Source of the DNA: UMGS1470 sp051889215
Lineage (GTDB): Bacteria > Bacillota > Clostridia > Christensenellales > UBA1242
NCBI GenBank assembly: GCA_051889215.1
Contig: JBJFDC010000013.1
Coordinates: 1-20,027 of the forward strand
Direction of reading: 5' to 3'
Length of the DNA stretch: 20,027 nt
Position 1 is the stretch's first letter. Each line of letters starts with the position of its first letter. Below are positions 1-8,357 of the stretch, in pieces. Below the pieces are notes generated by a model. That model made no database searches. It saw nothing but the letters and a program-made list of their open reading frames with translations, and was not told the DNA's origin. Made by a program: the position numbers and the translations under genes.

Positions 1-156
1 CGCCTGCAACGAATTGTAGGCAGAAAGCAAGGCGTCAGAGTCTTTGAATTTTCCAAGGGAGCCCGCTTTTTCTTCCGCCTCTAATTTTGTGTTATCAACC
101 TCACCTGTTTGCGGCAAATTTTGGGGTTGTTCCCATGATTGGTTTTGTTCTTCCAT
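1..156 (-). CDS. Phage scaffold-like protein, N-terminal part (runs off the window)
   Basis: The first 52 residues are visible; the rest lies left of the window. The visible part is acidic and Gln/Asn-rich, then carries the segment LGKFKDSDALLSAYNSLQA. From memory this kind of segment is typical of predicted scaffold proteins encoded directly after the portal in Clostridia phages. The ATG at 156-154 lies two bases beyond the portal stop codon and is preceded by GAAGGAG inside the portal's last codons, so the two genes are probably translationally coupled. By analogy it would guide procapsid assembly. The position after terminase and portal supports a morphogenesis role, but the fold cannot be judged from 52 residues. 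A different structural protein is possible. Confidence 0.6.
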   Translation of the reverse strand, partial: MEEQNQSWEQPQNLPQTGEVDNTKLEAEEKAGSLGKFKDSDALLSAYNSLQA

Positions 157-158
157 AA

Positions 159-2075
159 TCACTCCTTCTCTGTGTTTTCAATTTTGTTAATCACTTGACG
201 CATCTGTTTGTGCGTTCTGATATGTCGGAGGAAATTTTCCTCAATTTTTTCGTCGTTTTCATACTTTTTATATTCACCGCCAAGCATGAAGGCAATATGT
301 TCGTTGATATGAAGGTCGTGGTCATCAACCTCCAAAACTTTAACTTTTTCGCCCGTCAGCAACTTCAAATTTTCGTTTTCTGCTTTTTTGATATGAAGTT
401 CGTTCATGTCTTGACCATTTTCCCAAAGTCCAAATCCCAGCATTTCAAGAACTTTTGTCTTCATTCGATTTGAGAGTTTTCCGTCCTCGTCAGAAAGAAG
501 TCCTCGACCAAGAAGTTCAAATATCATATTTCTTCGTTGGGCAAGACTTTGACCGAGTTCCGTGTCAGTTTCAAGAACGACTTCATCGCTTGTTATGTCC
601 GAACTTGAAAAATAAAACATTTCAATTTCTCCGTTGTCGCCAACGACTTTGAGAAGTTTTGGAATGACAGCAAATTGTTTGTATAGGCGCAGAATGAGTT
701 CGCCAATCCTGATGATGGACATTTTCATGCTGTCAGTCGTGCAGGCAATTCTCGATTGGTCTTGTTCCATAAGAAGAGAAAGTGCAGTTCCCGAAATGTT
801 TTGAGAATAAATTGAAGAATTGTGCAAAAGGTCGGAAACACCACTAATTTTTTCAAACTCATTGAGCAGTCTTTCTTCTTCCAGCGTAAAATCGGTTGGA
901 ACATGAGGCGACGCCATGAATGATGGTGGATTTGAACCTTGGCGATAAACCAAAATCTTGCCAGGAGAAAGCCCTTCATCTTCAAGATTGTCAATGTCCA
1001 CCGACCCGTCCTCAACATTGAGAACTCCCATTGAAATTCTGTTCAAAAATTCATGCTTGCGATTTTTTACTGCGTTGTAGGCACGTTGAACAGGAATTGT
1101 CCTTTCAACAACGCTCGCGCCCCAAAATGAACCAGCTTGCGGAATGCAAACTTGACGAACAAAGGGGAAAACACGAGTTTTGTCTTTTCCATTCTGATAT
1201 GGCAAATCTCCGTCATACAAAAGTGTGTCGCCAGCAATGATTGTCAGTCTTCCGCCCTCGCGTTCGGCGCTTGGTTTTTCATATCTTTCAATCACCAAAA
1301 CCCCATCTTCGATTTCGGCGTCAGTAATTTTGTTGGCAGTGGTCGCATAACCCAGTCCGCCAATGCTTTGACCAGACCCCAAGGCAAAAACTTTTAGAGT
1401 CTCACTCTTGACATCTTTTCCCCACATTTCTTTGACCAGTCTTGCTGAAACAACTTTTGCATGAATGAGACTGTCGCATTCATTAATATCCGCACGCGTC
1501 ATGGAATCTGGATATATTTCAAATGGCGAACAAACAGATATTTCAACATCTCCGTCGCGCAAAATCCCTTTTTCGGTCTTTGCAACAACTTTTCCCAAAG
1601 CATCATTCCAAACGACTTTATAAAAAACAGTGCCACATGTTTCGCTCCACTTTGTCGCACTGCTAATGATGTCAGAAAGGTTGATTTTGTTCGAAACTGA
1701 CTTGAGAACTTTTTGTGAAAGTGTGGCAGTTTTTATGTCTCTTTCGTCGGACGAAGCAGGCACAACAGCAAGAACTGGACGAAAAGATGAGAGTTTTGAA
1801 AGTCTTGTTTCCACCAATGTCGCAAGATGATTGAACACTTCTCTCTCTTGCCAGAAAAATTGCTTTTGATATTCTTCAACCTCACCCCTGTCAGTCACAG
1901 CACAATACTGATTTCCCATAACAAAGTTCATGTTGAGTTGCCATTGTGCTTCAAATGGTTTACGCTCTTCTTGGCGTTTTTTAAATTCACTTTTTACGCT
2001 TTCAACAAGTTTTTCTTGCTCAAGCGCCTTGTTTAGTTCGCTGTTTTTGAGTTTTACTTCGATTTCTTTTTTCAT
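159..2075 (-). CDS. Phage portal protein, P22 type
   Basis: This 638-aa protein forms the dodecameric ring at the capsid vertex through which DNA is packaged. The family assignment rests on overall resemblance to P22-like portals: a charged N-terminal helix, the segment QWQLNMNFVMGNQY near residues 45-58, the stretch SPFEIYPDSM (about residue 180) typical of the wing/clip region, and the channel-side segment GASVVERTIPVQRAYN near residue 330. Length matches the family. The ATG at 2075 has AGGGGG about 6 nt upstream and shares one base with the stop of the preceding zinc-finger-like gene (TAATG). It lies in the order terminase - (insert) - two small genes - portal - scaffold. No frameshift or truncation is visible. 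Confidence 0.88.
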   Translation of the reverse strand: MKKEIEVKLKNSELNKALEQEKLVESVKSEFKKRQEERKPFEAQWQLNMNFVMGNQYCAVTDRGEVEEYQKQFFWQEREVFNHLATLVETRLSKLSSFRPVLAVVPASSDERDIKTATLSQKVLKSVSNKINLSDIISSATKWSETCGTVFYKVVWNDALGKVVAKTEKGILRDGDVEISVCSPFEIYPDSMTRADINECDSLIHAKVVSARLVKEMWGKDVKSETLKVFALGSGQSIGGLGYATTANKITDAEIEDGVLVIERYEKPSAEREGGRLTIIAGDTLLYDGDLPYQNGKDKTRVFPFVRQVCIPQAGSFWGASVVERTIPVQRAYNAVKNRKHEFLNRISMGVLNVEDGSVDIDNLEDEGLSPGKILVYRQGSNPPSFMASPHVPTDFTLEEERLLNEFEKISGVSDLLHNSSIYSQNISGTALSLLMEQDQSRIACTTDSMKMSIIRIGELILRLYKQFAVIPKLLKVVGDNGEIEMFYFSSSDITSDEVVLETDTELGQSLAQRRNMIFELLGRGLLSDEDGKLSNRMKTKVLEMLGFGLWENGQDMNELHIKKAENENLKLLTGEKVKVLEVDDHDLHINEHIAFMLGGEYKKYENDEKIEENFLRHIRTHKQMRQVINKIENTEKE

Positions 2076-2290
2076 TATTCCCCCTTCAAAACTTTTGGAT
2101 TTTTAAAGCGATTTTCGACCGCCCTTGGCACCAAAACCTTGCCAATTTCTCGATATAACACATTCATGCATTGTTCACAACAACAGAGTCCTCCGCGGTT
2201 TTTTATCAGCCCCGAGACTTTGTGGCTAGCTTGATTTTTGCAACCGACAATATCGCAAATTTTGTTTTCTTCAATCTTTGAAATTTCCAT
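2075..2290 (-). CDS. Small Cys-rich zinc-finger-like phage protein
   Basis: A 71-aa basic protein with a CX4C pair (CDIVGC, residues 12-17) and a second cluster CCCEQC (36-41) that gives CX2C, so it probably binds one zinc in a ribbon or treble-clef arrangement. A His lies between the pairs. Function unknown; small zinc proteins are common beside terminase and portal genes. I chose the ATG at 2290; a GTG at 2299 would add three residues and overlap the upstream gene by 8 bp but has no better ribosome site. Its stop overlaps the portal start by one base, so it is probably expressed with the portal. It could bind nucleic acid, but nothing here shows that. Confidence 0.6.
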   Translation of the reverse strand: MEISKIEENKICDIVGCKNQASHKVSGLIKNRGGLCCCEQCMNVLYREIGKVLVPRAVENRFKNPKVLKGE

Positions 2291-2291
2291 T

Positions 2292-2579
2292 TTAGTCACT
2301 CTCTTTTAATTGTTTTAACAACCTTTGTTTTTCTTTTTCCAATTCCTCGTCACTCATGTTTTCAAGCATTTGTCCCTCACTCTTCGAATAATGCTCCAAA
2401 AGGACTTTTGCTGCAGAGATGTCGGGACTAATAATTTTTTTTGTCACCTTCTTTTTTGACAATTTCATGCTTCCATCTTCTTGAGGAGAATATTCCTCAA
2501 CGACTTCGTTTTGGCTATATCCGACCGCACTTTTATAGAGTGCTTTTTCAACACTTTTTTGTTTTTTGCTATTGTCCAT
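2292..2579 (-). CDS. Small terminase-like protein, apparently lacking the N-terminal HTH
   Basis: A 95-aa charged protein. The run KALYKSAVGYSQNEVVEEY followed by LSKKKVTKKIISPDISAAK and a Leu/Glu/Lys-rich C-terminal helix resembles, from memory, the second half of the small terminase/HTH regulators found beside phage terminase genes in Clostridia. Those proteins usually begin with a helix-turn-helix DNA-binding domain, which is missing here, so this is either a shortened functional version or a remnant. The ATG has a clear GGGAG ribosome site. It is separated from the large terminase by the 728-aa surface-protein gene, unlike the usual direct terS-terL arrangement. It ends one base before the zinc-finger-like gene. 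Assignment is tentative. Confidence 0.5.
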   Translation of the reverse strand: MDNSKKQKSVEKALYKSAVGYSQNEVVEEYSPQEDGSMKLSKKKVTKKIISPDISAAKVLLEHYSKSEGQMLENMSDEELEKEKQRLLKQLKESD

Positions 2580-2683
2580 TAAAAACTCCCGAAAAAATAA
2601 ATAAAAAATAATTGAAATTAATTAAAAATAATTCCAAAAATTAATTAAATAAATATTTTTAACAACAAAAAATATTAAAAACA

Positions 2684-2715
2684 AAAACGAGCAAACCCTT
2701 TGATTTCCTCGTTTT
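2684..2715 (-). terminator. Rho-independent terminator after the surface-protein gene
   Basis: On the minus strand AAAACGAG pairs with CTCGTTTT (8 bp), a further CAAA/TTTG pair can form inside, and the T-rich stretch TGTTTTTAATATTTTTT follows. It closes the transcription unit of the 728-aa protein. The rest of 2580-2794 is extremely AT-rich and shows no gene. Confidence 0.7.
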
Positions 2716-2794
2716 CACAATAATAATAAATTCAAACAAAATTAATTTCAACAATTTGTGCCAAAAACAAATATTTTTTTGTCAAAGCCAATTT

Positions 2795-4981
2795 TTAGAA
2801 ATTCCAATTTGATTTGTATGAGCCCTTTTTCTTAACCAAAACAACAACCAGAACAGTGATTCCGACAACCGCCAAGCAACCTGCAACAATTCCGAATATT
2901 GCCCAGCCACTGAGTCCTTTCTTTGCCTCTTCTTCAACTCCAATCATTTTGAATTTTGCAAACAAATTTTGTGTGTCGTCTTTGATTTCATAACCTTTGA
3001 GCATTGTGTTTTTTGAAATTGGGTCAAGGTCATCTTTATCCAAGAACCAACCAACAAATTCATACCCTTCCAAACACTCTGCTTCAATGTTTAGGAATTG
3101 TCCTTTTTTGATTGGCTTGTTTGAGATTTGATTGTTGGAAAATTCATCTGTCTCATATAGTCTGATTTGTCCCATGCTTGCATCAAATTCAATGCTGAAT
3201 CTGCAAATGTCGCGGGTGAATTTTGGCGTTAGAATAATTGTCAAATCGTCGTCAAATGGAACGAGTTCATCTCCAATCTTAAATCCCAAAACAGAAGAAT
3301 CCCAATCAATCTTTGTCGTCGCATCTGCGCCCGCAAACCAGCCAGCAAAAGCATAGTTTTGAGCATCTTCACTCGTTCCAAGAACTGCTTCAACTGAAAT
3401 CTCACGACCATAAAGAAGTTGAGTTTGGAATGTTGAAGAGCCGACGAGCGATGATTCAAATCTTATTGAGGAAATGCCAGAAAATTCTGTTGGAATAACA
3501 ATCTTGAGCGTGAATGTGTTTTCTTTTAGGATAACACTATATTTGCCCTGTGTGAGATATGAGCAAGGAAATTCATATAACTCTTTGCCCGCACTTGATT
3601 CGATGTCGGTTTGATTTCTTCGCCAAGTTTGAATGTGATAGAATTTTTGAACATCGGAGTCAATCGCGGCACTTATGGACACTGTTTGCCCCGCCTTAAA
3701 TTTGTATGTGTTTTCACCAATTTGTTCGCCGCCGGAAACTGTGACCGTGAGGTGATCTGCTTGTTCAACTTCAATTTCATAATAAGCAAAAAGTTGAAGT
3801 TCAGGATAATCTTGTTCAATCAACCAAACATTGTCAAAATCAAACCCATCGGAAATATCATATGAATTTTCATCTTCGAATTGAGTTGTTCTTTGGAAGA
3901 AAACAATGTCATTTTGTGGTTTAAAAACCAATCCTGTGAGGTTATAAGTTGCGTTTGATGCAACAGCCAAAAGTCCATTATTTGTCGTCTCATTTTGAAG
4001 ATAATGACAATAGTTGAGATTTCCCGCACTTGGAGATTGAGCAGCATTTGCATTTATTCCACCAATGACTGCGCCCAAGAATATTTGGTCTGTTGCCCTG
4101 TTTGTTGGAGCAGAGACATCACCCAAACAAAAACAGTTTTTTGTCGTTGAATATGCGCCTTGCACAAATCCCAACACACCGCCGGCAAACAATCTCATCT
4201 CGACGTTTTCTGCAACAAGATTGCCACAAACAATGTCTCCCGCCGAATAAGAGTTGAGAATATGAGAATTATCGACAAAGCCAACAAGCCCGCCGACATG
4301 AATATCAACTGGAGAAATGGTGTTTGAAAGTGCGGAAATATCAGTCATAACAAAGCAATCAAACATGCTCGAACTGCCAGCAAGCATTCCAGCAATTCCG
4401 CCAATATAAGCGCGTTTTGAAGTCTTTATATCAAACATTTTTTCATCTTGATTTTTTACAAAACATTGAGAAATTTGTGTGTTGGTTGCAACTCCGCAAA
4501 TTCCACCAAGCGCAAAACTCGTTTCTTCCGTCGCAACATCAAGTGATGAAATTTCAATGTCGCGTATTCCAAGATTTTTGATTTCAGCCCCTTCGCAAAC
4601 ACCCCAAAAACCAAGTTTGAGCGTGTTGACTGAATCGATGACAACATTTGAAATTGTGTAGCCCGCCCCGTCAAATGTGGCTCTAAAAGGATTGTCTTCA
4701 TTTCCGATTGGAACAAGCGTTTGTCCCTCAAAATCAATATCATTGGTCAAAACAAAAAATTCATTTTTGTAATCAATTCCAGAATTGACATCATTTGAAA
4801 GGCGAATGATGTGTTCCGCACTTGAAATTATGTATGGCGCGTCTTCAGTTCCCGACCCGCTAAAATATGACGATGTCTTGAGATTTGGCTCAGCCCATGC
4901 TTGAGTGCGAAAAGAAAGAATGACCACACTCATGGCAAAAAGCAAAAAAGGAATAACAAAAATCCAACTCTTTTTTTTCAA
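2795..4981 (-). CDS. Secreted, membrane-anchored surface protein with GLUG-like and InlB-type repeats
   Basis: Cell-surface protein of 728 aa. A Lys-rich start and a hydrophobic segment ending in AWA (residues about 5-31) form a signal peptide. Residues about 40-360 contain GLUG-like beta-helical repeats (for example YIISSAEHIIRLSND, then NDIDFEGQTLVPIG and FDGAGYTISNV). Residues about 400-680 contain Listeria-Bacteroides/InlB B-repeat-like units (YAFAGWF, YEFVGWF, NLFAKF). A single membrane helix (about 690-716) and a KKK tail anchor it; no LPXTG motif is seen. The start is the TTG at 4981, directly after GGGGGAAATC; an in-frame start 20 codons upstream has no ribosome site. It sits between the large terminase and the small terminase-like gene but has its own promoter and terminator, so it behaves as an inserted cargo gene. 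Adhesion is possible but not shown. Confidence 0.8.
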   Translation of the reverse strand: MKKKSWIFVIPFLLFAMSVVILSFRTQAWAEPNLKTSSYFSGSGTEDAPYIISSAEHIIRLSNDVNSGIDYKNEFFVLTNDIDFEGQTLVPIGNEDNPFRATFDGAGYTISNVVIDSVNTLKLGFWGVCEGAEIKNLGIRDIEISSLDVATEETSFALGGICGVATNTQISQCFVKNQDEKMFDIKTSKRAYIGGIAGMLAGSSSMFDCFVMTDISALSNTISPVDIHVGGLVGFVDNSHILNSYSAGDIVCGNLVAENVEMRLFAGGVLGFVQGAYSTTKNCFCLGDVSAPTNRATDQIFLGAVIGGINANAAQSPSAGNLNYCHYLQNETTNNGLLAVASNATYNLTGLVFKPQNDIVFFQRTTQFEDENSYDISDGFDFDNVWLIEQDYPELQLFAYYEIEVEQADHLTVTVSGGEQIGENTYKFKAGQTVSISAAIDSDVQKFYHIQTWRRNQTDIESSAGKELYEFPCSYLTQGKYSVILKENTFTLKIVIPTEFSGISSIRFESSLVGSSTFQTQLLYGREISVEAVLGTSEDAQNYAFAGWFAGADATTKIDWDSSVLGFKIGDELVPFDDDLTIILTPKFTRDICRFSIEFDASMGQIRLYETDEFSNNQISNKPIKKGQFLNIEAECLEGYEFVGWFLDKDDLDPISKNTMLKGYEIKDDTQNLFAKFKMIGVEEEAKKGLSGWAIFGIVAGCLAVVGITVLVVVLVKKKGSYKSNWNF

Positions 4982-5012
4982 GATTTCCCCCAAAAAAATA
5001 ACTTTCAATATA

Positions 5013-5041
5013 ATATTATCAATAATTGTGCATTTTCGCAA
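5013..5041 (-). promoter_or_regulatory. Promoter of the surface-protein gene
   Basis: On the minus strand TTGCGA (5041-5036), a 17-nt spacer and TAATAT (5018-5013), followed by GGGGGA and the TTG start at 4981. The -10 matches four of six consensus bases. Confidence 0.5.
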
Positions 5042-5084
5042 ACAATAAACAAATATATTTTGTGTTTGAGATGAATTTTTATTA

Positions 5085-6533
5085 TCACCAACAAGTTTTA
5101 TTTATGTTATTTCGCCTAACTTTTCTCATCAGGCGTTCTTTGTCTTTTTGAATTTCGGTTTTTGCGACAAATCTTTTTGCTGCTTCAGGTCTTGACATGA
5201 TGTAATAGCGCAATTCGTCCAAACAGTGGTCGTCCTTTTTTTGAGGTCTGTCCCCTTCTGACCACCAATAACTTTTGATTTCTTGAATGAGATTTGTGCA
5301 GTTTCGGAAAATAAACAACCTTGCCACACCCTCTCCATTTCGCAAATAACTTTTCACGCGATTAATTCCAGCGAACAAATCCTTGTTTACTTTTGGATTC
5401 GCATTAATTCCGTTTTCAAAAAAAAGTTCTGTCACACTTTTGAGACTTGCCAGAGTTTTTTGATTGGCGGCTGAATCAATGAGAGCGTCAATATTTCCAT
5501 TTGATGCCCTATGCCAACCGAGTTCATCTGAAATTTGTTTTATCCGTTCAGCATGAAACATAATGTCTTTGCCCTGCGCAAAATGTTCCGCCACAACATA
5601 AACATTTCCGTCCCAATCAACACAATACCAGTGTGCAGACAGAGGATTGTTGAGCCCTGGGTCAATCGACACAATATCTTGCCATTCACGCGGGACATCA
5701 AAAGGGTCAATAACGTGAATGTTTTCGTCAAATTCAGAATAGACCATTCCGCCGTTGCCAACAAACTTTCCAAAACGGCGACTTTGAAGTTCATCTTCGC
5801 TCATTGATTTTGATATTTCTTCGACCTCTTTTTTGTCCAGATATGGATTGTCTGCCCATTCCATTGTTTCATGCCACACTTCTGGTTGGTTTTTTTTGTT
5901 GAGATAAATTTCATCATAAACCCAAGTCAACCCTTTCAGCGGTGTCATCGTGCCAAAAATTTGTCCACACCTGTCAAGCACGCGCATTCGGCATTCTTGA
6001 TAGATGTCATATGGCGGTTCTTCGTCAAACCAAACAAAATCCAAACTCGTGCCCTGAAATTTTTCTCTTCCTTGGTCGCAACTCTTAAAACCGATTGTGC
6101 TTATGCCACCAAAAACATTTTTTATTTTTATGTAGTCAATCACCCCGCCGTCGAGATTGCTTTTTGTTCCGTTCAACATTTTTACGGAAACAATCCAATC
6201 GGGGTTGAGATAATGCAAGATTTTTTGCTGTGCAACATCGCGCTGAACTTGTTGGCTCAAAGACACAACCCAGCCGCTCACACCATTTTTGTTCTCTTTG
6301 TATGGGTGAATGCCTCGTGCAAGCCAAATCACCTCCACCGCTCCGCACTCTGTTTTTCCGCTTCTGTTTCCACCAAACACCCACCTGTTCTTTTTTGTGC
6401 ATTTATGAAACAAAATTTGTTTTTGATGAACGACATTCCCGCTGTTATATCTCTGCAAAGCATTTTTGTCAAATCTCTTTTTTTGTTCGGTTTCAATTTC
6501 TTTTATTCTTTCAATCAACTCAATTTTTTTCAA
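5085..6533 (-). CDS. terL: Phage terminase large subunit (ATPase and nuclease)
   Basis: The packaging motor of a tailed phage: it cuts concatemeric DNA and pumps it into the procapsid through the portal. Counting from an upstream ATG at 6557, the protein has Walker A GGNRSGKT (62-69), Walker B LDFVWFDEE (172-180), a coupling motif GTMTP (202-206) and a C-terminal RNase H-like nuclease with acidic residues in SIDPG (297-301), ALIDS (358-362) and DHCLDELRYY (443-452). Both catalytic domains are complete, at the usual length. The start is ambiguous: AGGAGG (6544-6539) lies 5 nt before a TTG at 6533, which I prefer, but only 2 nt before an ATG at 6536, while the ATG at 6557 has no ribosome site. 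It resembles the P22/Terminase_6 type, matching the portal. Confidence 0.92.
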   Translation of the reverse strand: MKKIELIERIKEIETEQKKRFDKNALQRYNSGNVVHQKQILFHKCTKKNRWVFGGNRSGKTECGAVEVIWLARGIHPYKENKNGVSGWVVSLSQQVQRDVAQQKILHYLNPDWIVSVKMLNGTKSNLDGGVIDYIKIKNVFGGISTIGFKSCDQGREKFQGTSLDFVWFDEEPPYDIYQECRMRVLDRCGQIFGTMTPLKGLTWVYDEIYLNKKNQPEVWHETMEWADNPYLDKKEVEEISKSMSEDELQSRRFGKFVGNGGMVYSEFDENIHVIDPFDVPREWQDIVSIDPGLNNPLSAHWYCVDWDGNVYVVAEHFAQGKDIMFHAERIKQISDELGWHRASNGNIDALIDSAANQKTLASLKSVTELFFENGINANPKVNKDLFAGINRVKSYLRNGEGVARLFIFRNCTNLIQEIKSYWWSEGDRPQKKDDHCLDELRYYIMSRPEAAKRFVAKTEIQKDKERLMRKVRRNNINKTCW

Positions 6534-6625
6534 CATTTCCTCCTTCTTCAAATTCATACAAAAAAAATACTTTTACGACATAATACTATGGTGCACCCAG
6601 GCAACTTGAGGTTTAAAATTTTTGT

Positions 6626-7486
6626 ATGACAAAAAAATCACGCCTGGTTTTTATGGTTTTTGTTTTTATATTCATTTGCTTTGCATTCAACAGTTTTCCC
6701 ACAAACTGCATATATGCCAGCACATCTTATTTCGCACGAATAAAATATTCAAACTGTCCCCTCCTAAAATCGCCAAGTGCCGACTCATCTTTCACCAACA
6801 CACACTTCCTTATTCCGCAAACATATTTCGTTGAAATTCTTTCAAAAGTCAGTGATGAGTTCTTTGAAGCCCAATATTTTGGAATTCGAGGATATGTCAG
6901 AAAAAGCGACATAGATTTTGTCGCCGGCACCCCACAAAACCCATTCGCCGACAAAATTAGTTTCCGCGTGTTCGCTCAAAATGGTCTGAATCTTCGCTCA
7001 TCTCCAAAAGAAAGCGAAGGAATTGCAAACAGATTGACAACAATTCCCTTCCTTGAAACAAATTTGCAATACATCGGCATGATTGAAGGCGAAGAGGCAA
7101 TTTCAAACCGCGGCAACATTTGGTATTATTGCAACTACTTTCGCATGGACGAAACGCTGACAGGTTATGTTTATGCGGGCTATTGTGATATGCTGACAAA
7201 CATCGTGCAAAACACCGAACAACTTCCAGTCATTCCCGAACCGAACTTTGAACAAACATCAATAAAGAACCAAACGTCCGACATCGGAGACGGAAGTTTG
7301 AACAAATTGAGCAAGCGTGCTCAAATTCTCATTATTGTTTCTGTCTCCCTGCCAGCCCTAATAATTTTGTATCTTCTCTTCAAGCCAACAAAAATCGTCG
7401 CAAATCTCAAAGCATCAAAAAAGTCGCCCGACACCAAAAAGAAGAAAAAAAGATATCGCGACGACTACTATGAAATTGAAAATTAA
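6626..7486 (+). CDS. Secreted/membrane protein with two SH3-like domains
   Basis: A 286-aa protein. A basic start and hydrophobic run (residues about 5-30) form a signal peptide or anchor. Two bacterial SH3-like segments follow: about 38-98 (ending in GIRGYVRKSDIDFV) and about 112-192 (NGLNLRSSP, then WYYCNYF and GYVYAGYCDM). Such domains usually bind cell-wall peptides. A linker leads to a second membrane helix (about 230-252) and a Lys-rich cytoplasmic tail, so most of the protein should face the wall. The ATG fits the signal peptide but has no usable Shine-Dalgarno (GAGG is 14 nt away); TAAAAT ends 6 nt before it, suggesting a leaderless mRNA. It lies against the phage genes, divergent from terL, and its stop overlaps that of the convergent regulator gene. 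Function unknown. Confidence 0.7.
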   Translation: MTKKSRLVFMVFVFIFICFAFNSFPTNCIYASTSYFARIKYSNCPLLKSPSADSSFTNTHFLIPQTYFVEILSKVSDEFFEAQYFGIRGYVRKSDIDFVAGTPQNPFADKISFRVFAQNGLNLRSSPKESEGIANRLTTIPFLETNLQYIGMIEGEEAISNRGNIWYYCNYFRMDETLTGYVYAGYCDMLTNIVQNTEQLPVIPEPNFEQTSIKNQTSDIGDGSLNKLSKRAQILIIVSVSLPALIILYLLFKPTKIVANLKASKKSPDTKKKKKRYRDDYYEIEN

Positions 7487-8052
7487 TTAAATAATGACAC
7501 TTTGTTCAATTTGTGCAAGTTTTGTAAAAAAATGCTACTTTCATCATTTTCGAACTCAAAATTCTTTGCTGTTTGTTCAATTTGTTCCAATTCAAATTTA
7601 GAATAAATTTTCATAAGCCATTTTTGGTCAGAAAGCATTTGGTCAAATCTCTCTTCAGAAAATCCCATCATTTTTATCACATGAGCAAAGGTCTTTGTTG
7701 CGCTCTCAAGTTTTCTATAATATGAACGCCTTGGACACCCAATTTCAGAAATGATGTCATTTGTTTTTTTGCCATTGATATATTTTTTAACGAGAATCAA
7801 AGCTTGCTCTTTTTTCATTGAATAAAGTGCTTTCTCAATTAGCAGCTTTACGTTTATTAATGCGACTTTCTTCTCTGTATAATCCAAAATTTTGTTCGTG
7901 ATTGTCTCGGCAGATTTTAACGAATAAATGAGACTATCTGAACTGATTGAACCCATCGCCTCTTTGATGACCAACTTGTCAATGGCACTCACAATTCTCT
8001 CGAGATACCTATAAGCCGTAAGTATGGTTTTGCTCCACAAAATTTGTTTCAT
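7483..8052 (-). CDS. Putative phage-type transcription regulator with sigma-region-4-like HTH
   Basis: A 189-aa mainly helical protein. Residues about 79-125 read as a region-4/RinA-ArpU-like helix-turn-helix: a helix with ALILVKKYINGKKTNDI, a turn around EIGCP and a recognition-like helix RRSYYRKLESA. Proteins of this layout are found upstream of terminase genes in Clostridia phages and are thought to switch on late genes; that role is inference. The ATG has a strong GGAGGA site 5 nt upstream, and a TTGACT-N18-TATAAT promoter lies at 8145-8116. It is transcribed toward terL, but the 286-aa gene sits between them in the opposite direction, and their stop codons overlap (7483-7486). Confidence 0.6.
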   Translation of the reverse strand: MKQILWSKTILTAYRYLERIVSAIDKLVIKEAMGSISSDSLIYSLKSAETITNKILDYTEKKVALINVKLLIEKALYSMKKEQALILVKKYINGKKTNDIISEIGCPRRSYYRKLESATKTFAHVIKMMGFSEERFDQMLSDQKWLMKIYSKFELEQIEQTAKNFEFENDESSIFLQNLHKLNKVSLFN

Positions 8053-8087
8053 AATATTCCTCCATAAAATTTAAAAAACCCGAAATA

Positions 8088-8103
8088 TGACATTGTGTTG
8101 TCA
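8088..8103. promoter_or_regulatory. Inverted repeat in the leader of the regulator gene
   Basis: TGACA-N6-TGTCA lies between the promoter and the ribosome site of the 189-aa regulator. It could be an operator for autoregulation; only the symmetry supports this. Confidence 0.3.
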
Positions 8104-8115
8104 CGTTTTACCCAA

Positions 8116-8145
8116 ATTATATTTGGCACTTTCGACAAAAGTCAA
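8116..8145 (-). promoter_or_regulatory. Promoter of the 189-aa regulator gene
   Basis: TTGACT (8145-8140), an 18-nt spacer and a perfect TATAAT (8121-8116) on the minus strand, about 65 nt before the start codon. Confidence 0.7.
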
Positions 8146-8232
8146 CAAAATGTGACAAATATTTTTTAGTTTTGTAAAAAATGTTCAGATATTGAAAATA
8201 ATTGGGGCTAACAAGATTATTTTTATGGTTAT

Positions 8233-8245
8233 CGAACATATGTTC
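8233..8245. promoter_or_regulatory. LexA (DinR) SOS box
   Basis: CGAACATATGTTC contains the perfect palindrome GAAC-ATAT-GTTC and matches the Gram-positive LexA consensus CGAAC-N4-GTTCG in all but the last base. It lies about 90 bp upstream of the regulator promoter and about 77 bp upstream of the promoter of the 220-aa gene, so its target is not obvious. A weak minus-strand promoter (TTGATT-N16-TATGTT) overlaps it. Confidence 0.6.
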
Positions 8246-8321
8246 ACATTCTAGCAAATCAATTATGACACAATGTTTGTCAAATATAAAAATTTGTGTC
8301 AAAAGTTTTTGCTTGTGATTA

Positions 8322-8351
8322 TTTACATAATCGACAACATTGTTGTATAAT
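8322..8351 (+). promoter_or_regulatory. Promoter of the 220-aa SH3-like gene, placed for a leaderless mRNA
   Basis: TTTACA (8322-8327), an 18-nt spacer and a perfect TATAAT (8346-8351). Only six bases separate the -10 box from the ATG at 8358, so the expected start of transcription coincides with the start codon. Confidence 0.7.
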
Positions 8352-8357
8352 GGAAAC

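Noticed and set aside
6590..6597. GGTGCACC palindrome between the divergent terL and 286-aa genes
   Set aside because: Eight bases of symmetry alone are too little to call an operator, although the position is suitable.
5871..6629. 252-codon open frame on the plus strand opposite terL
   Set aside because: It is fully antisense to the terminase, which has complete catalytic motifs; the composition is that of a mirror frame (rich in Phe, Cys, His), with no ribosome site.
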